This document shows positions 20,277-29,269 of a stretch of 64,000 nucleotides of DNA, piece after piece. The translations under genes were made by a program, and so were the position numbers. This DNA is from Bacillus sp. B-jedd (GTDB taxonomy: Bacteria > Bacillota > Bacilli > Bacillales > Cytobacillaceae): NCBI RefSeq assembly GCF_000821085.1, contig NZ_CCXR01000001.1, forward strand, positions 2,997,001 through 3,061,000. The letters run 5' to 3'. Each line of letters begins with the position of its first letter. The stretch's first letter is position 1. The notes below the pieces were generated by a model. That model was not told where the DNA came from, did no database searches, and worked only from the letters and a program-made list of their open reading frames with translations.

Positions 20277-20433
20277 CGCATTCTCCCCCTCTAATAACAA
20301 TTTACATATTATTACAGTTAATGTTATCGAAGACTTTTCATTCGGGCAAGGTAATTGAGCATTATTACTGGGAATATTACTAAAACCCCTCTCGCCCTTT
20401 ATCCGGGAACACAAATCCAACAGTCAACGTCCG

Positions 20434-20474
20434 CCAAAATAAAAAAGCCGGTGGAAGCACACGCCTTCCCCGGC
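20434..20474 (-). terminator. Terminator of rsuA
   Basis: Stem around GCCGG..AAG/CTT..CCGGC, followed by TTTTTTATTTT on the minus strand. Confidence 0.85.
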
Positions 20475-20483
20475 CGTTTCACG

Positions 20484-21200
20484 TTATGGTTGATAATCCA
20501 TTAGCATTTCGATTTCTTCTTCCGTCAGCTCGCGGTACTCGCCCAGCTCAAGTGTTTCATCGAGCTGTAGCGGCCCCATTGTCATCCTCTTCAGGTAGAC
20601 GACCCGCTTGCCGACCGCCTGGAACATTCTTTTCACCTGATGGAATTTACCTTCAGTAATCGTCAATTCTATATCTGACATCAATCCTGATTTGAGGATG
20701 TTCAATTCCCCCGGCTTTGTATGATAGCCGTCATCAAGGGTGACCCCTTCCCGAAATGCTTCAACATCAGCATTCGTTACTTCGCCCTCGATGACAGCGA
20801 AATACGTTTTCGGCACATGTTTTTTCGGTGAGAGCAGCCTGTGGGCCAGCTGGCCATCGTTTGTAATGAGCAGCAGCCCTTCTGTGTCCTTATCGAGCCT
20901 GCCAACCGGAAATGGCTCATAAACCTGGTCGTCGATCTCGAGCAAATCAATGACCGTTTCATCCCGGTTGTCTTCCGTCGCGGACAGGACGCCGGGCGGT
21001 TTGTTCATCATCAAATAAATGAATTCCTTGTATTCAATAACATCGCCGTTCAAGGTGACGACATCCTTTTCAGGGTCGACATGCTGCTTCGGATCCTTGA
21101 CGAGCTTTTCATTCACTTTGACCGCACCGACTTTCAGGAGCTTCTTCACTTCTTTCCTGCTCCCAAAGCCCAGATTGGCCAGCATTTTATCAATTCTCAA
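20484..21200 (-). CDS. rsuA: 16S rRNA pseudouridine(516) synthase-type enzyme
   Basis: 238 aa. An N-terminal S4 RNA-binding domain (residues 1-45) precedes a RsuA/RluB-type catalytic domain with GRLDKDTEGLL (catalytic Asp103) and the C-terminal EGKFHQVKRMF motif. It isomerises uridine in small-subunit rRNA; exact position assigned by family. TTG start with an excellent AGGAGGGG SD 5 nt upstream. Followed by its own terminator; murJ lies 87 bp upstream in the same direction. Confidence 0.9.
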   Translation of the reverse strand: MRIDKMLANLGFGSRKEVKKLLKVGAVKVNEKLVKDPKQHVDPEKDVVTLNGDVIEYKEFIYLMMNKPPGVLSATEDNRDETVIDLLEIDDQVYEPFPVGRLDKDTEGLLLITNDGQLAHRLLSPKKHVPKTYFAVIEGEVTNADVEAFREGVTLDDGYHTKPGELNILKSGLMSDIELTITEGKFHQVKRMFQAVGKRVVYLKRMTMGPLQLDETLELGEYRELTEEEIEMLMDYQP

Positions 21201-21287
21201 ATCGTCCCCTCCTGTTTCAGGGATATTTTTGCAAAATACAGTGAAGCTTCAATCAGTGGAGGTTTACCACTGATTGTTAGTCGCAAT

Positions 21288-22892
21288 TCAACTGCGCAAT
21301 CTCAGTTTGCCCAGCAGACGGTCTACCTTTTCTCCAAACAAAAAATAAATGAGCTTTGTTTTAAATGAAAAGTAGAAATACACTGCTCCGCCGGCAAGAG
21401 CGCTCACCAGAATGATGATCAGAGACTGAAATTCTTTCGTTGGTGATAGAAACCCTGTCAGCAACTTGTACACACCAGCCGAAGCCGCAAGCATTAACCC
21501 GCCGAATATAACGATGAGCAAACTCCTTCGGACAACAAGCCGGAACTTATATTTAGAGAATACTTTAATGACAATTAAATTGATGAGAATTGCTGCCCCG
21601 TACCCAAGTGAAGTCGCTAATATTGCACCATCCGTTTGCAACAGCTTAATCAAAGGGATATTCAGCACCAGTTTTACTAGAAGACCCGTCAACAGGCTGA
21701 GGATGGTCCACTTTTGCTGATTAATGCCCTGCAAAATGGCAGCCGTGACCGAGTAGAGCGCAAAGAGAATTGCGACTGGCGCGTACATGCGCAGCACTTC
21801 CGTCCCCAGGTCCATAGGGCCGTAGAAAACCGTATAAAATGGTTCAGCCAACAGGGAAAGGCCGGCCGCAGCAGGCAACGTCAAGAACAGGAGCACCTGG
21901 AATGTTTGGTTCAGCTGCCTGTTCAGGCTCTTCCGGTCATTTTCCACAAACGCCTTTGTAATACTTGGGACCAGTGTAAGGGAAAAAGCCGTTGCCAATG
22001 AAACGGGAATGATGACAAGCTTGTGAGATTGGAAATTCAGGATTGAAAAGGCATCACTAGCAGCCTTTTTGCTTGTCCCGATTGCAGTCATCGCCCGCTC
22101 AAAGGTTAGCTGATCAATGAACTGGAATAGGGGATTGGCAATACCAACCAGTACAAAAGGTGCAGCGTAAATCAATATTTCTTTGTACATGTCTTTCAGG
22201 GAGATATCTACTGTCCCTTTGTCATTTTCCAAAAGTTCATCAAGTCCCGGTTTTCTCTTAAACCAGTACCAGCCGAGGACAATCAGCCCTCCAATTGCAC
22301 CTATAAACGCAGCAAATGTTGCGACCCTTACTGCATCTACCGTGTTACCATCAAGAATATTTAAAATAATATAGGCTCCGGCTATGACAAAAACAATCCT
22401 GACAATCTGCTCGACAACCTGAGAAACCGCTGAAGGCCCCATTGATTGGTGGCCCTGGAAAAAGCCGCGGATCATACTCATAAAAGGAACGACTATTAGG
22501 GCAAAAGAAACTGCGCGTATGACAGTTGTGATATCTTCTGCAGGTAGATCCTTCCCAGTCGAAAGCAGCGGTGCTGAAAAATAAAGGACCAGGAAGGCAA
22601 TGATTCCTGTGCACATCATCACAACAAGACCAGACTTAAACAGCTTTCTGCCGACTGCATATTCTTCAAGCGCGTTATATTTGGCGATGAATTTCGACAC
22701 TGCCAGTGGAATCCCCGCTGTGGCAATGCTGATAAATATTGTATAAGGTATATAAGAATACTGGTAGAGCGTTGTTCCTTCAAGTCCGACGATCCTTGTA
22801 AACGGAATAACATAAAATAAGCCAAGCATTTTGGAAATCATCGTACCGAGAGTGAGGATAAACGTTCCCCTAATTAGCTGCTTTGATGACAT
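21288..22892 (-). CDS. murJ: Lipid II flippase MurJ (MOP superfamily; YtgP)
   Basis: 534-aa integral membrane protein with about 14 hydrophobic helices, of the polysaccharide exporter/MVF branch. B. subtilis YtgP is MurJ, which flips lipid II across the membrane for wall synthesis; SpoVB is a paralogue. N-terminal RGTFILTLGTMISKMLG and SVTAAILQGINQQKW are family-typical. ATG preceded by AAGGG. Related to other wall genes of this window (murC, dat, asnB) only by function. Confidence 0.88.
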   Translation of the reverse strand: MSSKQLIRGTFILTLGTMISKMLGLFYVIPFTRIVGLEGTTLYQYSYIPYTIFISIATAGIPLAVSKFIAKYNALEEYAVGRKLFKSGLVVMMCTGIIAFLVLYFSAPLLSTGKDLPAEDITTVIRAVSFALIVVPFMSMIRGFFQGHQSMGPSAVSQVVEQIVRIVFVIAGAYIILNILDGNTVDAVRVATFAAFIGAIGGLIVLGWYWFKRKPGLDELLENDKGTVDISLKDMYKEILIYAAPFVLVGIANPLFQFIDQLTFERAMTAIGTSKKAASDAFSILNFQSHKLVIIPVSLATAFSLTLVPSITKAFVENDRKSLNRQLNQTFQVLLFLTLPAAAGLSLLAEPFYTVFYGPMDLGTEVLRMYAPVAILFALYSVTAAILQGINQQKWTILSLLTGLLVKLVLNIPLIKLLQTDGAILATSLGYGAAILINLIVIKVFSKYKFRLVVRRSLLIVIFGGLMLAASAGVYKLLTGFLSPTKEFQSLIIILVSALAGGAVYFYFSFKTKLIYFLFGEKVDRLLGKLRLRS

Positions 22893-23205
22893 AATATCCC
22901 TTCTTCTTTCAACAATATATGTTTACTCGCCCAGTCAAAAGGCAAGCAATTTTTGAAAACGCAAGCTTGAAGCCAAAGCGCGCAGTGTCAGGCCAATTGA
23001 GTGAGGCACTGGAACCGTCACATGTTCCATGCACCTCCGCGCACTAATTAGTAGTGTACCTTTCTTTTCCCCGTTTCGCTACTGGGACTCCTGTGTTTTC
23101 GATTTTTTTCGTGTTTGTTCCCTTTCTTCCCATGGCGGCAGTAAAATGTTTATAATAAGACAATAAGTTTACCACAAATTTTGTCTAATAAAGTTGGTGT
23201 TTTTA
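22893..23205. other. 313-bp divergent intergenic region murJ/ytfP
   Basis: Contains a -10-like TATAAT at 23151-23156 facing ytfP without a convincing -35. No gene, riboswitch or strong hairpin is recognisable. Confidence 0.5.
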
Positions 23206-24471
23206 ATGAATTATGATGTGATTGTCATCGGAGGCGGTCCGTCGGGGCTAATGGCGGCCGCGGCTGCCGGGGAGAAAGGCGCACGTGTCCTTTTGATCGA
23301 TAAGGGCGACAAGCTTGGCAGGAAGCTTGCCATTTCTGGCGGCGGCCGCTGCAATGTAACGAACAGGCTGCCCGTTGACGAAATCATTAAGCATATACCT
23401 GGAAACGGCCGGTTTTTATTCAGTGGCTTCTCCATTTTCAGCAACGAGGACATTATCGCCTTTTTTGAAAGTCTGGGAATCCAGCTTAAAGAGGAAGACC
23501 ATGGCAGGATGTTCCCTGTCACCGACAAAGCGCAGTCTGTTGTCGATGCCCTGCTCGGAAAGCTGGAGAAGCTGAACGTAAAAACCGTTACAAACTCGCC
23601 AGTTAAGGAATTAATTTTCGAGGATGGCCGTGTAAAAGGCGTGCTTCTTGCGAACGGAAAAGAGATAACAGGAGGTGCGGTCGTTGTCGCTGTCGGCGGG
23701 AAGTCCGTGCCGCATACCGGCTCGACCGGGGACGGGTATGCCTGGGCTGAAAAAGCCGGCCATACAATCACCGACCTTTATCCTACTGAAGTTCCAGTCA
23801 CCTCTACCGAAGGCTTTGTCAAAAAGAAGGTACTTCAAGGGCTTTCGCTACGGGATGTGGCTGTCAGCGTTTTGAATCCAAAAGGCAAGCCGCTCATCAC
23901 CCATCGGATGGATATGCTTTTCACCCATTTTGGCGTAAGCGGTCCTGCTGTCCTTCGTTGCAGCCAGTTCGTTGTAAAAGCGTTGAAGAAGGGGAAAGAA
24001 GTCTCGATGCAAATCGATGCATTGCCGGAAAAAAACGGTGAAACTCTCTTCCAGGAAACGCTGGCGTCCATAAAAGCCGAGCCCAAAAAAGCAATGAAGA
24101 ACTTGTTGAAGGGCCTTTTGCCGGAAAGATATCTTTTATTCCTGCTTGAGCAATCTGATATTGATCCTGGTGCTGCCGCCACTGAAATATCCCACGAGAG
24201 GATCCGGGCTTTTTGCCAGCTGTGCAAGGGGTTTACCTTTAAGGTGAACGGCACATTGCCGCTTGAAAAAGCTTTCGTCACCGGCGGCGGGGTCTCCGTA
24301 AAGGAAGTTGAACCTCAAACGATGGCCTCGAAAAAGATGGACGGGCTATATTTCTGCGGGGAGATTCTTGATATCCATGGCTACACAGGCGGCTACAACA
24401 TAACCGCTGCTTTTGTTACCGGAAGACTTGCTGGCGGAAGCGCGGCGGAATATGCCGCCAGTAGCCGCTGA
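23206..24471 (+). CDS. ytfP: HI0933/YtfP-family FAD-dependent oxidoreductase
   Basis: 421-aa flavoprotein. The N-terminal dinucleotide fold reads [19 protein letters not shown], followed by [22 protein letters not shown], characteristic of the HI0933 family. The C-terminal FAD segment ends with [27 protein letters not shown]. The reaction is not established. The ATG at 23206 is taken because the flavin fold begins there; SD is weak. Hairpin after the stop. Confidence 0.85.
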   Translation: MNYDVIVIGGGPSGLMAAAAAGEKGARVLLIDKGDKLGRKLAISGGGRCNVTNRLPVDEIIKHIPGNGRFLFSGFSIFSNEDIIAFFESLGIQLKEEDHGRMFPVTDKAQSVVDALLGKLEKLNVKTVTNSPVKELIFEDGRVKGVLLANGKEITGGAVVVAVGGKSVPHTGSTGDGYAWAEKAGHTITDLYPTEVPVTSTEGFVKKKVLQGLSLRDVAVSVLNPKGKPLITHRMDMLFTHFGVSGPAVLRCSQFVVKALKKGKEVSMQIDALPEKNGETLFQETLASIKAEPKKAMKNLLKGLLPERYLLFLLEQSDIDPGAAATEISHERIRAFCQLCKGFTFKVNGTLPLEKAFVTGGGVSVKEVEPQTMASKKMDGLYFCGEILDIHGYTGGYNITAAFVTGRLAGGSAAEYAASSR

Positions 24472-24481
24472 GTTCATAATT

Positions 24482-24526
24482 AAAAAAGGAGCATCCAATT
24501 TTTAATGGTGGATAGCTCCTTTTATT
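24482..24526. terminator. Bidirectional terminator ytfP/cse60
   Basis: Stem AAAAGGAGC-ATCCA with TGGAT-GCTCCTTTT, loop AT-rich, T/A runs on both sides. It serves converging ytfP and cse60. Confidence 0.8.
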
Positions 24527-24540
24527 ATTCAAAATAGAAT

Positions 24541-24723
24541 TCACGCCCTATAAATGACCATCGCCGAAAAACAATAAATCTGTTCGTCTTCATCTTCCTG
24601 CATGGCTGCGACGTTGTATTTAATATCCAGCAGCTTCTTTTCGTCAAGCTCTTTCAAAAATTTATTCATATCGGTCTCTAGATCGGCTTCATGCTCTTTA
24701 TCGAAAAGTTTAACTTGAATCAT
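24541..24723 (-). CDS. cse60: Sporulation protein Cse60 family
   Basis: 60 aa (MIQVKLFDKEHEADLETDMN... to IYCFSAMVIYRA), the exact size and ending of Cse60, a mother-cell (SigE-controlled) sporulation protein of unknown function in B. subtilis. Start at the ATG at 24723, preceded by AGGAGG; the frame is open further upstream but without SD. I could not find a clear SigE promoter in the 110 bp before it. Confidence 0.85.
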   Translation of the reverse strand: MIQVKLFDKEHEADLETDMNKFLKELDEKKLLDIKYNVAAMQEDEDEQIYCFSAMVIYRA

Positions 24724-24839
24724 CTGCTCAACCTCCTCTTCACTCGAACAGTTTTGCCAAAATTCCAACTCTTTAAAACAAGTTCGTTGGATAAGCGTTT
24801 ATTTTTGAGGGAACCTAAGCAAAAAAGGAGGCTGTCAGC

Positions 24840-25091
24840 ATGGCGAGACGCAATAAAATTCTGGTGCCGGAAGCAAGGCAGGGGCTTGATGAGTTGAAGG
24901 CAAAAGTAGTTGGCGCAAGCCGCCCTGAAGAGGCCAAGTTCGAAGCCGCGAAGGAAGTCGGCGTTCCCCTTGAACGCGGCTACAACGGCCGGATTGCCGC
25001 GGAAGATGCCGGCAAGGTCGGCGGCAGGCTTGGCGGAAGCATGGTGAAGGAAATGGTAAGGATGGCAATGGAAAATATGAAGAAAAATTAA
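24840..25091 (+). CDS. Alpha/beta-type small acid-soluble spore protein
   Basis: 83 aa. Spore-core DNA-coating protein, with the GPR protease-site-like KFEAAKEVGVPL and the conserved DNA-binding GYNGRIAAEDAGKVGGRLGGSMV segment. It protects spore DNA from UV and heat and is degraded on germination. Perfect AAGGAGG SD. It diverges from cse60, so the 116-bp gap should hold SigE and SigG promoters, but I see no convincing match. The N-terminus (MARRNKILVPEARQGL) is typical of major SASPs. Confidence 0.93.
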   Translation: MARRNKILVPEARQGLDELKAKVVGASRPEEAKFEAAKEVGVPLERGYNGRIAAEDAGKVGGRLGGSMVKEMVRMAMENMKKN

Positions 25092-25094
25092 TAT

Positions 25095-25131
25095 AAAGAC
25101 CTCCGCCAACAAAACGAGGCGGAGGTCTTTT
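25095..25131 (+). terminator. Terminator of the SASP gene
   Basis: 13-bp perfect stem AAAGACCTCCGCC/GGCGGAGGTCTTT with a 10-nt loop. Confidence 0.85.
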
Positions 25132-25138
25132 GGCTATT

Positions 25139-25341
25139 CTATTCGCCCGCACGACGAGTTTTTCACTCATAAGGTCGTTGAGAACGTTCCTATTCGACCG
25201 GACGATGAATTTTTCGCTCTTACGGGCGTTGAGAACGTTTCTATTCGATCGCACGAAGGATTTTTTACGCTTACGGGCGTTGAGAACGTTCCTATTCGAC
25301 CGCAGAACGATTTTTTCCGCGCTGCGGTCGAATAGAACGCC
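25139..25341 (+). repeat. 51-bp minisatellite, family 1 (four units)
   Basis: Units begin with CTATTCG at 25139, 25190, 25241 and 25292, exact 51-bp spacing; the last is degenerate in its second half. The plus strand stays open and would encode a 17-residue repeat of the form RxLRTFLFDRTxDFxxL. No SD or start codon with context precedes it, so translation is doubtful. The final unit ends in an inverted copy of its own beginning. Confidence 0.9.
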
Positions 25342-25358
25342 AGCAGTTCTTCCCTAAT

Positions 25359-25673
25359 CTAGAAATTTACCTCCACATCGCCTTCCCACTCGAGCATGCC
25401 GCCTTCCATGTTCGTCACCTTGTAGCCATGCTGCTTCAGGTAATGGCAGACATTGAAGCTGCGGCCTCCGGAGCGGCAGATGAAGATATATTCCTTGTCA
25501 CTGTCCAACTCATCAAGCCTGGCTGGAATGTCATTCATTTTAATATGCTTCGCTCCGGGAATCATCCCGTAAGCGACTTCCTCATCTTCCCTAACATCAA
25601 TCAGCTCGAGTTTTTCACCTGCATCAAGCTTTTGCTTCAATTCATCAGTAGTAATCGTTTTAATATCTCCCAT
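25359..25673 (-). CDS. ytwF: Rhodanese-like protein YtwF
   Basis: 104-aa single rhodanese domain with active-site loop CRSGGRS (Cys66) and ELIDVREDEEVAYGMIPGA in the N-terminal half. Such domains carry persulfide for sulfur transfer. Cytosolic, no signal. ATG with AAAGGGGTGG upstream. It is embedded between two minisatellites in opposite orientation, and a terminator-like hairpin lies 22 bp before its start. Part of B. subtilis ytw region by name; function unproven. Confidence 0.85.
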   Translation of the reverse strand: MGDIKTITTDELKQKLDAGEKLELIDVREDEEVAYGMIPGAKHIKMNDIPARLDELDSDKEYIFICRSGGRSFNVCHYLKQHGYKVTNMEGGMLEWEGDVEVNF

Positions 25674-25690
25674 ACGTCCACCCCTTTGTC

Positions 25691-25719
25691 AAAAACATCC
25701 TCCGGTTGCCCGGAGGATG
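25691..25719 (-). terminator. Terminator upstream of ytwF
   Basis: 10-bp perfect stem CATCCTCCGG/CCGGAGGATG, 4-nt loop, then TTTTT on the minus strand. It is the first terminator after leuS, 590 bp beyond the leuS stop. It could end the leuS transcript or attenuate ytwF. Confidence 0.7.
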
Positions 25720-25799
25720 CTGGATTGTTTTTCAAAATTAGTTTCCCATATTCGATGGTTTTCAGCCAGGAATTTGTGCTGATGAACTTTAACCCTTGG

Positions 25800-26259
25800 C
25801 GACCGTATCTAATAAAAAATAGTTGCGCGGGCGTCAATAGTCTTTCTTAACGACCGTATCAAATAAAAATCAGTTGCGCGGGCGCCAATAGACTTTCTTG
25901 GCGACCGTATCAAATAAAAATCAGTCCCACGGGCGCCAATAGACTTTCTTGGCGACCGTATCAAATAAAAATCAGTCGCACGGGCGTCAATAGTCTTTCT
26001 TAACGACCGTATCAAAATAAAAATCAGTTGCACGGGCGCCAATAGTCTTTCTTGGCGACCGTATCAAATAAAAATCAGTCGCACGGGCGCCAACGGACTT
26101 TCTTGGCGACCGTATCAAATAAAAATCAGTCGCACGGGCGCCAACGGACTTTCTTGGCGACCGTATCAAATAAAAACCAGTTGCACGGGCGCCAACGGAC
26201 TTTCTTGGCGACCGTATCAACTAAAAACCAGTTGCACAGGCGCCAATAGCCTTTCTTGG
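25800..26259 (-). repeat. 51-bp minisatellite, family 2 (nine units)
   Basis: Nine head-to-tail units beginning CGACCGTATC at 25800, 25851, 25902, 25953, 26004, 26056, 26107, 26158 and 26209. All are 51 bp except the fifth, which has one extra A. On the minus strand it would encode RSPRKSVGARATDFYLI repeats, but the extra base breaks the frame and there is no SD. Many units are over 90% alike, a sign of recent expansion. Confidence 0.93.
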
Positions 26260-26311
26260 CAATTAGGACGGGGAAAATTGACACAAATATATCGAACTTG
26301 ATGGGTAAAGC

Positions 26312-28723
26312 TTAATTCGCCACCACATTAACCAGCTTGCCAGGCACTGCGATAACTTTCCGGATTGTCTTGCCCTCTAGCTCGGCGCTGATTTCCTGCA
26401 TTGCAAGCTCTTCCATCGATTCCTTCGATGCATCTTTCGGAATCATCAGCTTCTTTTTCAGTTTGCCGTTAACTTGGACGACGATTTCCACTTCATCCTC
26501 GACAAGCTTGGACTCGTCGAATGTCGGCCATGGCACATAGGCAATCGTTCCGCTGTGGCCAAGCTTTTCCCAAAGTTCTTCCGCAACGTGCGGCGCGACT
26601 GGGGACAGGAGCTGGACGAAGCCTTCCATATACTCCTTCGGCAGAACGTCAGATTTATAAGCTTCGTTAATGAATACCATCAGCTGGGAAATACCCGTGT
26701 TGAAACGGAGCCCCTCATAGTCTTCGGTAACCTTTTTGACCGTCTGGTGGTATACCCGTTCAAGATTTTCCGCTTTCGCGCCTTCCTGGATTTTCGGGTT
26801 GACCGAACCAGTCGTATCGATGAACAGACGCCAGATGCGATCCAGGAACCTGCGGGCGCCGTCCAGGCCGTTTGTTGACCATGCGACAGATGCATCAAGC
26901 GGTCCCATGAACATTTCATATAGTCTTAATGTGTCCGCGCCATGGCTTTCGACGATATGGTCAGGGTTTACTACATTGCCCTTTGATTTACTCATTTTTT
27001 CGTTGTTTTCGCCAAGGATCATCCCTTGGTTGAACAGTTTTTGGAACGGTTCCTTTGTCGGTACGACGCCGATGTCGTAAAGGAACTTATGCCAGAAGCG
27101 CGCGTAAAGCAGGTGCAAGACCGCGTGCTCCGCACCGCCGATATAAATATCGACCGGAAGCCATTCCTTCAGTTTCTCAGGATCGGCCAGCTGCTCATCA
27201 TTATGCGGGTCGATGTAGCGTAAATAGTACCAGCAGCTGCCGCCCCATTGCGGCATGGTGTTCGTTTCGCGCCGGCCCTTTTTGCCCGTTTCTGGATCGA
27301 CAACGTTCACCCAGTCCTCCAGGTTGGCCAGCGGCGATTCGCCTGTTCCTGACGGCTTGATGTCTTTTGTTTTAGGCAAAACGAGTGGAAGCTGGTCTTC
27401 CTGAACCGCTGTGCTTGTGCCATCTTCCCAATGGATGATCGGAATCGGCTCGCCCCAATAACGTTGGCGGCTGAACAGCCAATCGCGCAGACGGTAAGTG
27501 ACCTTCTTCGTACCGATACCTTTTTCCTCAAGCCAGGCAATCATTTTACGGATGGCATCCGTTTTGTTCATCCCATCGAGGAAACCTGAATTGACGTGAT
27601 CGCCGTCGCCTGTATAGGCCTCTTTTTCAATATCTCCGCCGGCCACAACTTCGACAATCGGCAGCCCGAATTCCTTCGCGAATTCATAATCGCGCTCGTC
27701 ATGCCCAGGAACGGCCATAATGGCACCTGTTCCGTAGCTGGCCAGTACATAGTCTGCAATCCAGATAGGCATCTTTTCGCCATTTGCCGGGTTGATCGCA
27801 TAGGCTCCTGTGAAAACGCCGGTCTTTTCTTTTGCAAGATCAGTCCGCTCAAGATCGCTCTTGCTTTTAATTTTTTCAATATAAGTGTCAACCGCTTCCT
27901 TTTGGCCGGCAGTCGTGATTTTGCTGACAAGCGCATGTTCCGGGGCCAAGACAGCATACGTTGCGCCGAACAATGTATCCGGGCGGGTTGTAAACGCCTT
28001 GAAGGTTTCGTCATGTCCATCGATGCTGAAAGTGATTTCCGCGCCTTCGGAACGTCCGATCCAGTTGCGCTGCATATCCTTCAAGCTTTCAGGCCAGTCA
28101 AGCTCTTCAAGATCTTCAAGCAGGCGGTCCGCATAGGCAGTAATCTTCAGTACCCACTGTTTCATCGGGCGGCGTTCAACCGGGTGGCCGCCGCGCTCGC
28201 TCTTGCCGTCGATTACTTCTTCATTGGCAAGGACTGTACCCAACGCTGGGCACCAGTTGACGGACACTTCATCTATATAGGCAAGGCCGTGTTCGTACAG
28301 CTTCAGGAAAATCCACTGCGTCCACTTATAATAGTGGGGATCGGTTGTGTTGACTTCACGGTCCCAGTCGTAAGAGAAACCAAGCTCCTTGATTTGGCGG
28401 CGGAATGTATTAATGTTCCGCTCCGTAAATTCGGCAGGATCATTCCCTGTATCAAGCGCATATTGCTCGGCTGGCAGCCCGAAAGCATCCCATCCCATTG
28501 GATGGAGGACATTGTAACCCTGCATCCGCTTCATACGCGACAAGATGTCTGTCGCCGTATAGCCTTCCGGATGGCCGACGTGCAGCCCTGCCCCTGACGG
28601 ATACGGGAACATATCAAGCGCATAGTACTTCGGCTTGCCCGGCTCCTCGGTCGTTTTAAATATTTTCTCTGTTTCCCACTTCTTTTGCCACTTCTTTTCA
28701 ATTTCCATGTGGTTGAAGTTCAT
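26312..28723 (-). CDS. leuS: Leucyl-tRNA synthetase
   Basis: 803-aa class I aminoacyl-tRNA synthetase, the standard bacterial length. HIGH signature as HVGH at 48-51, editing-domain motif [12 protein letters not shown] near 250, KMSKS near 575, and a C-terminal anticodon-binding domain. It charges tRNA-Leu and edits mischarged products. The ATG at 28723 is chosen for GGGAGG 8 nt upstream; an upstream TTG overlaps it. Expression should be controlled by the T-box leader directly upstream. Confidence 0.97.
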   Translation of the reverse strand: MNFNHMEIEKKWQKKWETEKIFKTTEEPGKPKYYALDMFPYPSGAGLHVGHPEGYTATDILSRMKRMQGYNVLHPMGWDAFGLPAEQYALDTGNDPAEFTERNINTFRRQIKELGFSYDWDREVNTTDPHYYKWTQWIFLKLYEHGLAYIDEVSVNWCPALGTVLANEEVIDGKSERGGHPVERRPMKQWVLKITAYADRLLEDLEELDWPESLKDMQRNWIGRSEGAEITFSIDGHDETFKAFTTRPDTLFGATYAVLAPEHALVSKITTAGQKEAVDTYIEKIKSKSDLERTDLAKEKTGVFTGAYAINPANGEKMPIWIADYVLASYGTGAIMAVPGHDERDYEFAKEFGLPIVEVVAGGDIEKEAYTGDGDHVNSGFLDGMNKTDAIRKMIAWLEEKGIGTKKVTYRLRDWLFSRQRYWGEPIPIIHWEDGTSTAVQEDQLPLVLPKTKDIKPSGTGESPLANLEDWVNVVDPETGKKGRRETNTMPQWGGSCWYYLRYIDPHNDEQLADPEKLKEWLPVDIYIGGAEHAVLHLLYARFWHKFLYDIGVVPTKEPFQKLFNQGMILGENNEKMSKSKGNVVNPDHIVESHGADTLRLYEMFMGPLDASVAWSTNGLDGARRFLDRIWRLFIDTTGSVNPKIQEGAKAENLERVYHQTVKKVTEDYEGLRFNTGISQLMVFINEAYKSDVLPKEYMEGFVQLLSPVAPHVAEELWEKLGHSGTIAYVPWPTFDESKLVEDEVEIVVQVNGKLKKKLMIPKDASKESMEELAMQEISAELEGKTIRKVIAVPGKLVNVVAN

Positions 28724-28921
28724 CTGGATTTCCTCCCTCAATCTTAATCAGGCAGCTGCCCATTCTTCCGGGCTTTCTCCCCTGCCGCTTTCCTTTTCGC
28801 AAAAATCAACACGCCCTGGAACTCCATCTTCCTATTATGCCCAGATAAGTGCTCCTGCGGCTTGTTCTTTTGCAAAAAAGGGGTTCCGCAAATGGTTATG
28901 CGAACGGGATTTATTAAAAAT

Positions 28922-29160
28922 AAAAAATCCCCTCATCCCATATAAAGGGACGAGAGGATTGAGATCTTCCCGCGGTACCACCCAAATTAGTGTGTAAACA
29001 CTCGCTTCATTCATCCTTAACGCGGAAAACGGCAGGCATTACTGGCACTTCACGCCTGCGACTCAAAGGCGAGTTCATGATGGTCCCGGCCGGCTTGCAC
29101 CAACCGCCAGCTCTCTTGTTGGCGGGACTAAAATCACTACTGCTCCTTCTCACAGTCACT
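28922..29160 (-). promoter_or_regulatory. T-box leader (tRNA-Leu) of leuS
   Basis: On the minus strand, an AGTAGTGA-type AGTA box near 29140 opens stem I, and GAA-CTC-GCC at 29071-29073 offers a CUC leucine specifier codon. The T-box GGGTGGTACCGCG lies at 28972-28984. A G-rich terminator follows (28922-28959, stem CCTCTCGTCCC/GGGATGAGGGG and T run). UGGU pairs with the uncharged tRNA end and favours the antiterminator, so leucine starvation raises leuS. Confidence 0.93.
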
Positions 29161-29179
29161 AAATTATTTACATAGTGCT

Positions 29180-29208
29180 ATTTTATATAATTTTGCGAGA
29201 GGATGCAA
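29180..29208 (-). promoter_or_regulatory. Promoter candidate for the leuS T-box transcript
   Basis: TTGCAT, 17-nt spacer, TAAAAT on the minus strand, ending about 20 nt before the T-box starts. Confidence 0.5.
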
Positions 29209-29237
29209 GCGGGTCAGGCACTTTCGGGCTTTTCGGC

Positions 29238-29266
29238 AAAAAAACCCGCGCCAGCCCGGGCGCGGG
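29238..29266 (-). terminator. Terminator of the MFS transporter gene
   Basis: Stem CCCGCGCC/GGCGCGGG, 6-nt loop, then seven T on the minus strand; isolates leuS from the gene upstream. Confidence 0.9.
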
Positions 29267-29269
29267 AGT

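Noticed and set aside
24724..24839. SigE and SigG promoters between cse60 and the SASP gene
   Set aside because: Expected from the products, but I could not find convincing -35/-10 pairs by eye.
25809..26220. Repeat proteins encoded by the minisatellites (RSPRKSVGARATDFYLI and RALRTFLFDRTKDF types)
   Set aside because: No SD, no credible start, frame broken by an extra base; openness follows from a period divisible by three.
25800..26259. CRISPR-like array
   Set aside because: Units are contiguous 51-bp copies with no unique spacers, and no cas genes are nearby; it is a minisatellite.
27596..28597. 333-codon plus-strand frame opposite leuS
   Set aside because: Antisense shadow of a strongly conserved synthetase; no SD or domain.
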